A DNA stretch of 5,834 nt. Source: Anaerolineae bacterium CG2_30_58_95. Its GTDB lineage: Bacteria > Chloroflexota > Anaerolineae > Anaerolineales > Villigracilaceae. The stretch is taken from the NCBI GenBank assembly GCA_001872165.1, contig MNXK01000022.1:1-5834 (forward strand). Direction: 5' to 3'. Position numbers and translations under genes: made by a program. Below, one piece after another: positions 1 to 5,834 of this stretch. Under the pieces are notes generated by a model, which saw nothing but the letters and a program-made list of their open reading frames with translations, was not told the DNA's origin and did not search any database. Position 1 is the first letter of the stretch, and each line of letters opens with the position of its first letter.

Positions 1-1044
1 TTCAAGTTGAAGATCTTGCAAGGCGATCCGCATGGACGGCGTCAGGCGTGGCGCGTCCATGCGTTTGCATTCCACACCAATACGTCGGCCGTTTTTTATG
101 AGCAGCAAATCCAGCTCCGCGCCCGAATGGGTGGCCCAGAAGTAGGCTTCATCCGGCCTGGCAACTTTGATCACTTCTTCGATGACGTATCCTTCCCAGG
201 ATGCGCCGCCGCGCGGGTGGATGGCAAGCTCCTGTTCGGAGCGGATGCCGAGCAAATAGTGCAGCAGGCCGGTATCGCGCAGATAGATTTTTGGGGATTT
301 GACCTGCCGCTTGCTGAGATTGGCATACCAGGGTTGCAACTGACGCACCATGAACAGATCCTGGAGCAAGTCCACATAACGTCGCGTTGTACTTTGGCTG
401 ACCTCCAAGGCGCGGGCGGCTTCGGCGGCGTTCCAAATCTGTCCGTGATAATGCGCCAGTAGACTCCAAAAACGGAACAGAGTAGTGGCTGGAATACTGA
501 AACCGAACTGCGGAATATCGCGTTCAAGCAAGGCGCGTACAAAATCTTTGCGCCAGTCCAGGCTTTCCTGTTCGCTTGAGGCCAGGAATGAAAGTGGAAA
601 TCCTCCCCGCCTCCAGTGCCGGTTCTGCGCTTCTTTGCCCACTTCTTCCAAGCTGAACCCGCTCATTGTCACAATTGTCATGCGACCCGCTAAGGATTCG
701 GACGATTGACGCAAGAGCGCCGGGGAAGCACTGCCCAGGATCAGAAAGCGGGCAGGCAAGGGATCACGATCAACCAGGACGCGCAAAATGGGGAAGAGGT
801 CAGGGCGGCGTTGAACTTCGTCAATGACCACCAACCCGTTCAGATCCTGCAATGTGCTCATGGGCTGATCGAGCCGCGCCAGGCTGAAGGGATCTTCCAG
901 ATCGAAATAGTTGATCGAGGTTGGATGTATAAACTGGCGTGCCAGGGTTGTTTTCCCACATTGGCGGGGGCCGATCAAAGCCACCGCGCGGCTTCTTTCC
1001 AAGTCGCTCTGGATAGTATGGTGGAGGTGAGTTCTCTCGATCAT
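1..1044 (-). CDS. AAA+ ATPase with DUF4143 domain (AAA_14 family), C-terminus cut by window edge
   Basis: I read this frame directly: it is open from the ATG at 1044 to base 1, giving 348 residues with no stop, so the C-terminus lies beyond the left edge. Seen: Walker A GPRQCGKTT at residues 25-33, Walker B LVVIDEVQ at 71-78, a sensor-like LGSAS at 103-107, and ESLAGR at 116-121, which is typical of the AAA_14 family. RGGFP at 146-150 leads into DUF4143. A winged-helix-like stretch (about 185-240) follows, then PKIYLRDTGLLHYLLG (251-266). Near the end, ELDLLL (310-315) and VECK (324-327) resemble a PD-(D/E)XK nuclease-like core. Family members are usually about 380-400 residues, so perhaps 30-50 are missing. 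The substrate and biological role of this family are poorly defined; ATP binding is secure, nuclease activity is only suggested. In-frame ATGs at 1110 and 1119 would add 22-25 residues, but 1044 gives the family's usual spacing to Walker A. It lies 97 bases downstream of the SWIM gene on the same strand. Confidence 0.93.
   Translation of the reverse strand, partial: MIERTHLHHTIQSDLERSRAVALIGPRQCGKTTLARQFIHPTSINYFDLEDPFSLARLDQPMSTLQDLNGLVVIDEVQRRPDLFPILRVLVDRDPLPARFLILGSASPALLRQSSESLAGRMTIVTMSGFSLEEVGKEAQNRHWRRGGFPLSFLASSEQESLDWRKDFVRALLERDIPQFGFSIPATTLFRFWSLLAHYHGQIWNAAEAARALEVSQSTTRRYVDLLQDLFMVRQLQPWYANLSKRQVKSPKIYLRDTGLLHYLLGIRSEQELAIHPRGGASWEGYVIEEVIKVARPDEAYFWATHSGAELDLLLIKNGRRIGVECKRMDAPRLTPSMRIALQDLQLE
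297..570 (-). repeat. Left arm of a 274-bp inverted repeat (DUF4143 coding segment)
   Basis: The reverse complement of this stretch matches 5561-5834 base for base except at 7 positions, without gaps (about 97% identity). It spans codons 159-249 and the first base of codon 250 of the ATPase gene, which is the start of DUF4143 and its winged-helix part. The match begins abruptly at codon 159 and runs to the right window edge, so the full repeat may be longer and continue toward base 1. Confidence 0.95.
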
Positions 1045-1050
1045 AGAAGC

Positions 1051-1056
1051 ATTATA
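1051..1056 (-). promoter_or_regulatory. TATAAT -10 box, possibly for a leaderless ATPase transcript
   Basis: On the minus strand a perfect TATAAT ends six bases before the ATG at 1044. A transcript starting the usual distance downstream would begin at or next to the start codon. No good Shine-Dalgarno precedes this ATG; the nearest purine run, AAGG, is 12 bases away. No convincing -35 box is visible about 17 bases upstream. The rest of the 97-base gap (1045-1141) shows no clear terminator hairpin. A chance match in an AT-richer gap, or read-through from the SWIM gene, remains possible. Confidence 0.45.
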
Positions 1057-1141
1057 CCTTGAAACTCTGCTATTGGATGTTTGAATTTCGTGGTATGTGA
1101 CCTCTAGCATATTTTGCATGAGAGGGCGGGTTTGTTAGAGA

Positions 1142-2011
1142 TCACTCGGCCTCCTCTTTTTCTTCCTCCTGAAATGCAACCCGGATCGCTTCCTGCCCAA
1201 TGGCCTGATACGCGGCCCGTAACAGGGACTCGATCCCCGGCTCAGGGACAAAGGCCGCCTCGCCCAGCCGTTTGAGCAGGGGCATTTCGACTGCTGGCGG
1301 GCGGATGCTGACCGGCACGCTTTCCAGCGGCGCGCCCAATTCCCAGAAATGCTCCAGGCAGTCTTCCAGAAGGATGGCGGGTTCCGGTTCGGCGGGTTCT
1401 TCTTCGAGCATCTCCATCTGCCCGGCGCGGCGCTGGCGCAAGGCCTGCAATATCTGTTCCTGCGTCCGCCCGCGCAGACGGAAGAGCAGGAAGGGATCCT
1501 CGTCGAAACGCTCGCCCAGGATGTAGTGGGTCGCGGCGACGTGCTTGCACGGGTTGGCGTAATCCGGGCAGGAACAATCCGTCTTCAAGTCGCCGCGTTT
1601 AGCCGGGAACAGGCTCACCCCGGCAGCGCTGAAGGCCTGCTCGATATCTTGCGGCATCTCCCCGGCCAGCAGTTGGGCGGTGAAGATGGCCTGCTCGGCC
1701 AGCGCATCAATCACTTTATCCCATTGGGCATCAGTCAGCGGCGCGATCTGGATGCTGATTTTATAAGGCGTTTTCCGTGAACCCTGGACGCGGGCTGCGA
1801 TGCCGTCTTTGGTTTCTTCGATGGACAACACTTGCCCCTTGCGGGCATAACTGCGCCCGCGTGAGAGCCGCCCTGAATCCATCAGCCGTTCCAGTGCGGC
1901 GATCCATTGCTCGGCCCACCAGCTTTTGGCGAAGGAACCACGCTGGCTGTGGGCTTTGATGCCGTCTTTGGCTTCTTTGGGTTTGGTGGGCTTGAAATAG
2001 TAATAACCCAT
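1142..2011 (-). CDS. SWIM zinc-finger protein, SNF2-associated
   Basis: A complete 289-residue protein, ATG at 2011 and TGA at 1142-1144. The diagnostic element is the SWIM finger C-x-C-x6-C-x-H at residues 146-157 (Cys146, Cys148, Cys155, His157, in SCPDYANPCKH), followed by the usual VAATHYILGERFDEDPFLLF run. The N-terminus has an aromatic-rich start (GYYYF) and the conserved-looking SFAKSWWAEQWIAALE (26-41) and GRSYARKGQVLSIE (52-65). The C-terminal third is Glu/Pro-rich (about 199-211) and ends in an acidic tail (EEEKEEAE). SWIM fingers are known zinc-binding modules predicted to bind DNA or proteins, and in bacteria they occur in or beside SNF2 ATPases. Here the gene starts one base after the SNF2 stop codon with a strong Shine-Dalgarno, so co-production and a shared complex are likely. 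All zinc ligands are intact. The exact target is unknown. It is expected to be cytoplasmic: no signal peptide or membrane segment is seen. Confidence 0.93.
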   Translation of the reverse strand: MGYYYFKPTKPKEAKDGIKAHSQRGSFAKSWWAEQWIAALERLMDSGRLSRGRSYARKGQVLSIEETKDGIAARVQGSRKTPYKISIQIAPLTDAQWDKVIDALAEQAIFTAQLLAGEMPQDIEQAFSAAGVSLFPAKRGDLKTDCSCPDYANPCKHVAATHYILGERFDEDPFLLFRLRGRTQEQILQALRQRRAGQMEMLEEEPAEPEPAILLEDCLEHFWELGAPLESVPVSIRPPAVEMPLLKRLGEAAFVPEPGIESLLRAAYQAIGQEAIRVAFQEEEKEEAE

Positions 2012-2012
2012 G

Positions 2013-5000
2013 CTATTGCCTCCTCAGCATCACCATGTTTCTCAGCTCGTCGGTGCTCAACTCGGTCAGCCAGCCCTCGCCGCTGCCCACCACCGCCTGC
2101 GCCAGCCCTTTCTTGCTCTCGATCATATCGTCAATCATCTCTTCCAGCGTTCCGGTGGTGACGAACTTGTGCACCTGGACGTTGCGCTTTTGCCCGATGC
2201 GGAAGGCGCGGTCGGTGGCCTGGTCTTCCACGGCCGGATTCCACCAGCGGTCGAAGTGGAAGACGTGGTTGGCGCGCGTCAGGTTCAACCCCGTCCCGCC
2301 GGCTTTGAGGGACAGGATGAAGATGGGCGGGGCATGCTCATCTTCCTGGAAGCGGCTCACCATCTGGTCGCGCATTTTCACGGGCGTACCGCCGTGCAGG
2401 AACTGCGTCGCCGCGCCGGTGGCTTTCGGTAAAAAAGCCGCCAGCATCGCGCCCATTTCGGCAAACTGGGTAAAGATCAGCGCCCGGTCGCCCTCGGCCA
2501 GCACCTCCTCCAGCAGTTCCGCCAGCCGTTCCAGTTTGCCGCTGCGCCCATTCATTTCTGGATCGGCGGCATTCTTACCAGCCTGATGCAGGTATTGCAC
2601 TGGATGGTTGCAGATCTGCTTCAACTGCATCAACATGCTCAGCACCAGGCCGCGCCGTTCGATCCCTTCTTCCTGTTCCGCGATCTTCTTCAGCGCGTCC
2701 TGCACCACTGCCTCGTAGAGCGTGGCTTGCTCCTCGGTTAAGGTGCAGTAAACCTTCGTCTCCACCTTGGCAGGCAGGTCCGAGATCACGCGCGGGTCGG
2801 TCTTGACGCGCCGCAGGATGAACGGGTTGACCATCTGCTTCAGTTGTTTCAACGCCTGCTCATCCTGATAGCGCTCGATGGGCAAGGCAAAATCGCTGCG
2901 GAACTTTTCGCGCGGCCCCAGGTAGCCGGGGTTCAGGAAGTGCATGATGGACCACAGTTCCGAAAGGCGGTTTTCCACTGGCGTGCCGGTCAGCGCCACC
3001 CGGAACTCGGACTGTACCTTGCGCACTGCCTGGGTCTGCTTCGCCGATGGGTTCTTGATGTTCTGCGCCTCATCTACGATGACCGCCAGCCAGGGCATGG
3101 ATTGGATGGTCTCGGCGTCCAGCCGCACCAACGGATAACTTGTCAGCACCATGTCCGCGCCCCGGACAGCTTTCCGGAACGCTTTGCCCCTCAGCCTGTC
3201 CGCTCCCCGATGAACGTAAGTGCTCAACCCGGGGGCGAACCTGCCAATTTCGCGTTCCCAGTTGGTCACTACCGAGGTGGGGCATACCAACAGGGCCGGG
3301 GCAGGCAGGCTGCCGCGCGTTTCTTTTTCTTGCAGCAACAGAGCAATCGTTTGGATGGTTTTCCCCAGGCCCATGTCGTCGGCCAGGCAGGCGCCCAGCC
3401 CCCATTGACGGTGGAAACTCAGCCAGGAGTACCCAAATCGCTGGTAAGGGCGCAGCTCGCCGTGCAACCCGTCCGGCTGGGGCAGTTCGTTCATCTTCTC
3501 CGAAACCTTGAACCGTTCCAGCCACTCCGCCAGCCAGCCTTCGGAGATGACTTCCTCGATGGGCAAGCCGTCTTTTTCGGTCGCACCGCCCAGGCTGTAT
3601 TGCAATGCTTCCAGCAGCCCGATCTCCCCGGCGGTTTGCTGTTTCTCCCAGAACTGGATCGCGGCTTCGATTTGTTGCGGATCAAGTGTCACCCACTGGC
3701 CGCGCACCTGCACCAGCGGTGATTTGAGCGCCGCCAACACCTGGAACTCTTCCTCGGTCAGGGTTGTCCCGCCCAGCGATAACTGCCACTCGTAGCTGAC
3801 CAGGTTCTCCAACGTCATTATTCCTTTGGCAACGGCATCCTTGCCTTTCTGGGATTTCATTTTGACTTTCAACCCCAGCCGCGCCCCCGGACGGTTCCAC
3901 CAGGGCGGTACGAGCAAGCCGAACCCGGCGCCTTCCAGGATGGGAGCTGTCTCGCGTAAGAAGGTATATGCTCCTTGGGCATTGAGTTCCAGGCCAGAGG
4001 GACGCTTGCTCTTCAGGCTCTGCGCCAGCGGCGGGAACAGGCGTGCTGCGTATCCCAGTCCAGCCAGCAGTTTCTCCTGCGGGTTCTCGAATTTGCGTCC
4101 CAGCTTGCTGATGACGCTGCCGGTCTTCTTCCAAACCTGTTCTGCCGGGATAAGCAGGCTGGGATCATCGCTGGCCTGCAGCAGGTAGTGCAATTCCCAG
4201 GCCTCGTTTTGCGCTGGGGGTGTTTCGATTCGGAAAGCAATCCGGAAGGCAGCGTCCCCGGCGACGTGCAGGTTGCGCATCCAGGCGCGCTGGCTGGAGG
4301 CCAAACCCTGCAACTGGGCTGGCGAGGCCTTGACGGTGGGGTTTTCGCCGAATAGCGCTTCGATCCAGCGGTAGGCAGGGGCGTCATCTCCCCGGTAGAA
4401 GGCCGGCGCGGCGGGTTTTCCCCACTGGCGGGCGAGGGCGTCGCAGGTGGTGTTGAGGAAACTGGTGAGCAGGCTTCTCGGGGATGAAGTTGCCCTTTCT
4501 TCGGAAATTTCTGCGCGGCAGACGGGCGGCATGGCAGATTCCAATTGCGCCAGGCGCTGGCTGTCGCGCGGGCTGTCGAGCACTGGTAACCAGCGGGCGT
4601 GGAAGGTTTTGCCGTCTGCATCTGCCGGGACAAGCACTGGCACGATCTTGTGTGCTGCCAGTGTCTCCATTGCCAAGGCCGCGGTGCGGCTCCAGAAACG
4701 GAAACTGGCCGCGGGCACGAAACCCGCCGCGTTCCCCTGTCCAGCGGTGGATAAATCCAACAGGGCAGATACTGCCTCGGCGGGCGTCAGCCAGATTCCC
4801 TGTACGATCCAGGAGACTAAAGTAGGAGGTGTTTCCTTATCCAACTCCCAGACGTGGGGCAATTCGGGGGATGGCAGGGGGCCGGTGCGGGTGGTCGGCA
4901 GGCGCAAAACAGCGGTGACTTCTTTTCCCGTCCGGTTGAGCGAAGCCCGCAGTTCTGAAGCAGGCGCGTAAAAGGGATGATCTTTCGGCCTGGGATTCTT

Positions 5001-5120
5001 TGCCAGCCGCCCGCGCCTGCTGGCCGGAGGTTCGGCGTCTTCCGTCTCCGCCCAGAATAAGACGCCGCCTGTTTCAGCAGGAGTCAGCGGCGGCTGCCAA
5101 TGTGCATGGAGGATGAGCAT
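2013..5120 (-). CDS. SWI2/SNF2-family DNA-dependent ATPase/helicase with SNF2-associated N-terminal domain
   Basis: A complete 1035-residue protein, ATG at 5120 and TAG at 2013-2015. All SNF2 motifs are visible: RPYQ (557-560, Q-motif region), motif I DDMGLGKT (581-588), motif II DEAQ (683-686), motif III LTGTP (710-714), motif IV ALIFTQF (880-886), motif V LKAGGTGLNL (938-947) and motif VI DQATDRAFRIGQ (966-977). The N-terminal 550 residues are the extension of the bacterial SNF2 group. The part at about 390-500, with LLVPPWWNRPGARLGLKVKMKS and later LAALKSPLVQVRGQW, fits the SNF2-associated domain DUF3670. The opening MLILHAHW is also typical of this group. Such enzymes use ATP to translocate on double-stranded DNA and displace or remodel bound proteins; true strand unwinding is not expected. 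DEAQ, rather than DEAH, is normal in this subgroup. It is the first gene of a coupled pair with the SWIM protein, with its own promoter and ribosome-binding site. No catalytic residue appears to be missing. The specific cellular role cannot be told from sequence. Confidence 0.96.
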   Translation of the reverse strand: MLILHAHWQPPLTPAETGGVLFWAETEDAEPPASRRGRLAKNPRPKDHPFYAPASELRASLNRTGKEVTAVLRLPTTRTGPLPSPELPHVWELDKETPPTLVSWIVQGIWLTPAEAVSALLDLSTAGQGNAAGFVPAASFRFWSRTAALAMETLAAHKIVPVLVPADADGKTFHARWLPVLDSPRDSQRLAQLESAMPPVCRAEISEERATSSPRSLLTSFLNTTCDALARQWGKPAAPAFYRGDDAPAYRWIEALFGENPTVKASPAQLQGLASSQRAWMRNLHVAGDAAFRIAFRIETPPAQNEAWELHYLLQASDDPSLLIPAEQVWKKTGSVISKLGRKFENPQEKLLAGLGYAARLFPPLAQSLKSKRPSGLELNAQGAYTFLRETAPILEGAGFGLLVPPWWNRPGARLGLKVKMKSQKGKDAVAKGIMTLENLVSYEWQLSLGGTTLTEEEFQVLAALKSPLVQVRGQWVTLDPQQIEAAIQFWEKQQTAGEIGLLEALQYSLGGATEKDGLPIEEVISEGWLAEWLERFKVSEKMNELPQPDGLHGELRPYQRFGYSWLSFHRQWGLGACLADDMGLGKTIQTIALLLQEKETRGSLPAPALLVCPTSVVTNWEREIGRFAPGLSTYVHRGADRLRGKAFRKAVRGADMVLTSYPLVRLDAETIQSMPWLAVIVDEAQNIKNPSAKQTQAVRKVQSEFRVALTGTPVENRLSELWSIMHFLNPGYLGPREKFRSDFALPIERYQDEQALKQLKQMVNPFILRRVKTDPRVISDLPAKVETKVYCTLTEEQATLYEAVVQDALKKIAEQEEGIERRGLVLSMLMQLKQICNHPVQYLHQAGKNAADPEMNGRSGKLERLAELLEEVLAEGDRALIFTQFAEMGAMLAAFLPKATGAATQFLHGGTPVKMRDQMVSRFQEDEHAPPIFILSLKAGGTGLNLTRANHVFHFDRWWNPAVEDQATDRAFRIGQKRNVQVHKFVTTGTLEEMIDDMIESKKGLAQAVVGSGEGWLTELSTDELRNMVMLRRQ
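2019..2025 (-). promoter_or_regulatory. Shine-Dalgarno of the SWIM gene, inside the SNF2 3' end
   Basis: GAGGAGG on the minus strand lies 7 bases before the SWIM ATG at 2011 and overlaps the last Arg-Arg codons of the SNF2 gene. With the SNF2 TAG one base from the SWIM ATG, ribosomes finishing SNF2 would be placed to re-initiate, so translational coupling is expected. Confidence 0.85.
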
Positions 5121-5125
5121 GATTG

Positions 5126-5132
5126 TCCTTCT
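5126..5132 (-). promoter_or_regulatory. Shine-Dalgarno of the SNF2 gene
   Basis: AGAAGGA on the minus strand sits 5 bases before the ATG at 5120, which supports this start over later in-frame starts. Confidence 0.75.
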
Positions 5133-5149
5133 GTGTAAAGCTAGTGCCT

Positions 5150-5178
5150 ATTTTGCCCCATTATGGCTGTTTTGACAA
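5150..5178 (-). promoter_or_regulatory. Sigma-70-type promoter for the SNF2-SWIM operon
   Basis: On the minus strand, TTGTCA (5178-5173, 5 of 6 to the -35 consensus) and CAAAAT (5155-5150, 4 of 6 to the -10 consensus) are separated by exactly 17 bases. A start near 5143 would leave a leader of roughly 20-25 bases containing the AGAAGGA site. The placement is right for the divergent upstream region of the SNF2 gene. The -10 match is imperfect, so this is a prediction. Confidence 0.5.
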
Positions 5179-5560
5179 TGCCGGGTTGATTACCTTAGCA
5201 GACGACAGCACCACCCTGTACTTCACCGCGGCAGACGTGGATGGCGTCATTGGCGGCGTAGTCACCCTGCCTCATTCGGCGGATCAGCCGCTGCTCAAGA
5301 ACGCCATCCTTGCGCCCGCCAGCGCAGACACGCGCTTGTCATCCACCCTGACCCTCTACCCGGAAGGCAGCCTTTTCCCATTCCCGCTGGACGCCTAGAA
5401 TGTCATCGCCCCTGACCTCGCAAGCGTCCACCCCGGCGACCTGGTGGGAATCACGGTGGTCATCACCGACCGCCCCCAGGAACCCGAAGAAAACACGTTT
5501 GCCGCGAACACGTATGGCGTTGCGCCAACCGCCACGCCCTCCCCTGAGGAAATAGCGCAG

Positions 5561-5834
5561 CAGGAAAGCCTGGACTGGCGCAAAGATTTTGTACGCGCCT
5601 TGCTCGAACGCGATATTCCCCAGTTCGGTTTCAGTATTCCATCCGCTACTCTGTTCCGTTTTTGGAGTCTACTGGCGCACTATCACGGACAGATTTGGAA
5701 CGCTGCCGAAGCCGCCCGCGCCTTGGAAGTCAGCCAAAGTACAACGCGACGTTATGTGGACTTGCTCCAGGATCTGTTCATGGTGCGTCAGTTGCAACCC
5801 TGGTATGCCAATCTCAGCAAGCGGCAGGTCAAAT
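5561..5834 (+). pseudogene. Partial second copy of the DUF4143 ATPase (winged-helix segment), N-terminal half missing
   Basis: From CAG at 5561 the frame encodes the same protein as codons 159-249 of the ATPase at 1-1044, continuing past the right window edge. Of 7 base differences, 5 are silent; the other two give A186S and T187A in ATPase numbering. The whole AAA nucleotide-binding half (Walker A and B) is absent. The frame runs in from the unrelated segment upstream without a shift, but a TAG at 5396 separates it from the only upstream start. It could still be translated from the GTG at 5444 as a fusion lacking ATPase motifs, or be plain debris. The low number of replacement changes shows that the copy is recent, was kept under selection, or has been homogenised by gene conversion. 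Confidence 0.8.
5561..5834 (+). repeat. Right arm of the 274-bp inverted repeat
   Basis: It matches the reverse complement of 297-570. Mismatches are at 5605, 5620, 5642, 5645, 5680, 5704 and 5728; the last 106 bases (5729-5834) are identical. The arms enclose 571-5560, which holds the N-terminal half of the ATPase gene, the SWIM gene, the SNF2 gene and the unrecognised remnant. The repeat is cut by the window edge. Confidence 0.95.

Larger units (their letters stand above)
5123..5560 (+). pseudogene. Remnant of an unrecognised, secreted-looking protein, interrupted by TAG at 5396
   Basis: One plus-strand frame looks coding from about 5180 to 5560, with GC-rich third positions and a plausible protein: AADVDGVIGGVVTLPHSAD, then STLTLYPEGSLFPFPLDA, a TAG at 5396-5398, then VHPGDLVGITVVITDRPQEP and GVAPTATPSPEE. 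Codon use stays coding-like on both sides of the TAG, so a single substitution (for example CAG to TAG) in an older gene is the simplest reading. The frame opens after a TGA at 5120-5122. The only start near it is a TTG at 5123 with no ribosome-binding site, and the first 50 or so bases instead hold the SNF2 promoter on the other strand. The true N-terminus is therefore probably lost. The segment appears rich in beta strands and ends in a Pro/Thr linker like those of exported proteins; no family is recognised. A GTG at 5444 could restart translation after the TAG. Without homologues, a short expressed ORF (5123-5398) cannot be excluded. Confidence 0.5.

Noticed and set aside
7..462. Plus-strand open frame opposite the ATPase gene
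   Set aside because: It lies antisense to DUF4143 coding sequence whose family motifs are clear on the minus strand.
171..542. Minus-strand open frames overlapping the ATPase gene
   Set aside because: They are in other frames than the one carrying Walker A, Walker B and DUF4143 motifs, which runs open from 1044 to base 1.
1045..1141. Terminator between the SWIM and ATPase genes
   Set aside because: No stem-loop followed by a T run is visible; only very short inverted matches such as GCATATTTTGC/GCAAAATATGC occur.
1349..1780. Plus-strand open frame opposite the SWIM gene
   Set aside because: It is antisense to the zinc-finger coding region and shows no motif or start signal of its own.
2844..3722. 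Long plus-strand open frame (292 codons) opposite the SNF2 gene
   Set aside because: It is antisense to the conserved helicase motifs, has no ribosome-binding site and no recognisable protein features; it results from the codon bias of the real gene.
4013..4633. Minus-strand open frame of 206 codons overlapping the SNF2 gene
   Set aside because: It is a shifted frame of the helicase N-terminal region, Ser/Pro/Arg-rich as expected for an out-of-frame read of GC-rich coding DNA.
1..5120. Known anti-phage system built on a SNF2 helicase (such as DISARM)
   Set aside because: No methyltransferase, phospholipase D-like or DUF1998 partner is present; the SNF2-SWIM pair with a DUF4143 ATPase does not match the gene content.
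5160..5165. CATAAT as the -10 box of the SNF2 promoter
   Set aside because: It is only 7 bases from the good TTGTCA box and has no other -35 at a proper distance; CAAAAT with 17-base spacing fits better.
297..5834. Composite transposon or insertion sequence bounded by the inverted repeats
   Set aside because: The arms are parts of an ATPase coding region, no transposase or integrase is present between them, and no target-site duplication can be seen.

Overview
The window carries three genes read leftwards (minus strand) and, at its right edge, a short gene remnant read rightwards. Base composition looks moderately GC-rich, with GC-rich third codon positions and bacterial-type ribosome-binding sites. 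The families present (a stand-alone SWIM zinc-finger protein next to a large SNF2 helicase, and AAA/DUF4143 ATPases in more than one copy) together with a Pro/Thr 'APTATPSP' linker would suit a Chloroflexota (Anaerolineae-like) chromosome or a metagenomic contig from such an organism. That placement is an inference with low to moderate confidence; no marker gene settles it.

Layout. Positions 1-1044 (minus) hold an AAA+ ATPase of the AAA_14/DUF4143 type, cut by the left window edge after 348 residues. Positions 1142-2011 (minus) encode a 289-residue SWIM zinc-finger protein. Positions 2013-5120 (minus) encode a 1035-residue SWI2/SNF2 helicase with the bacterial SNF2-associated domain (DUF3670-type). 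The SNF2 and SWIM genes are separated by one base, and the Shine-Dalgarno of the SWIM gene lies inside the end of the SNF2 gene, so they form a translationally coupled pair behind a recognisable promoter at about 5150-5178. The ATPase gene follows after 97 bases and has a TATAAT box six bases before its ATG, which suggests its own, possibly leaderless, transcript.

The most unusual part is the right edge. Positions 5561-5834 (plus) are a near-perfect inverted copy of positions 297-570: 274 bp with 7 mismatches and no gaps. They encode the winged-helix part of the same DUF4143 ATPase. In this second copy the ATPase N-terminal half is absent. The reading frame is instead joined in frame to an unrelated, beta-rich, secreted-looking segment (about 5180-5560), which is interrupted by a TAG at 5396. 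The right edge therefore looks like a chimeric, decayed gene made by rearrangement or duplication.

How the genes may work together. The SNF2 ATPase is expected to translocate on double-stranded DNA and remodel DNA-protein complexes. The SWIM protein, a predicted zinc-dependent DNA- or protein-binding factor, is probably its dedicated partner. The ATPase need not be part of this unit. The inverted copies of its gene flank the whole SNF2-SWIM pair, so homologous recombination between them could invert the 5-kb segment. No RNA genes, CRISPR arrays, transposases or obvious factor-independent terminators were seen.
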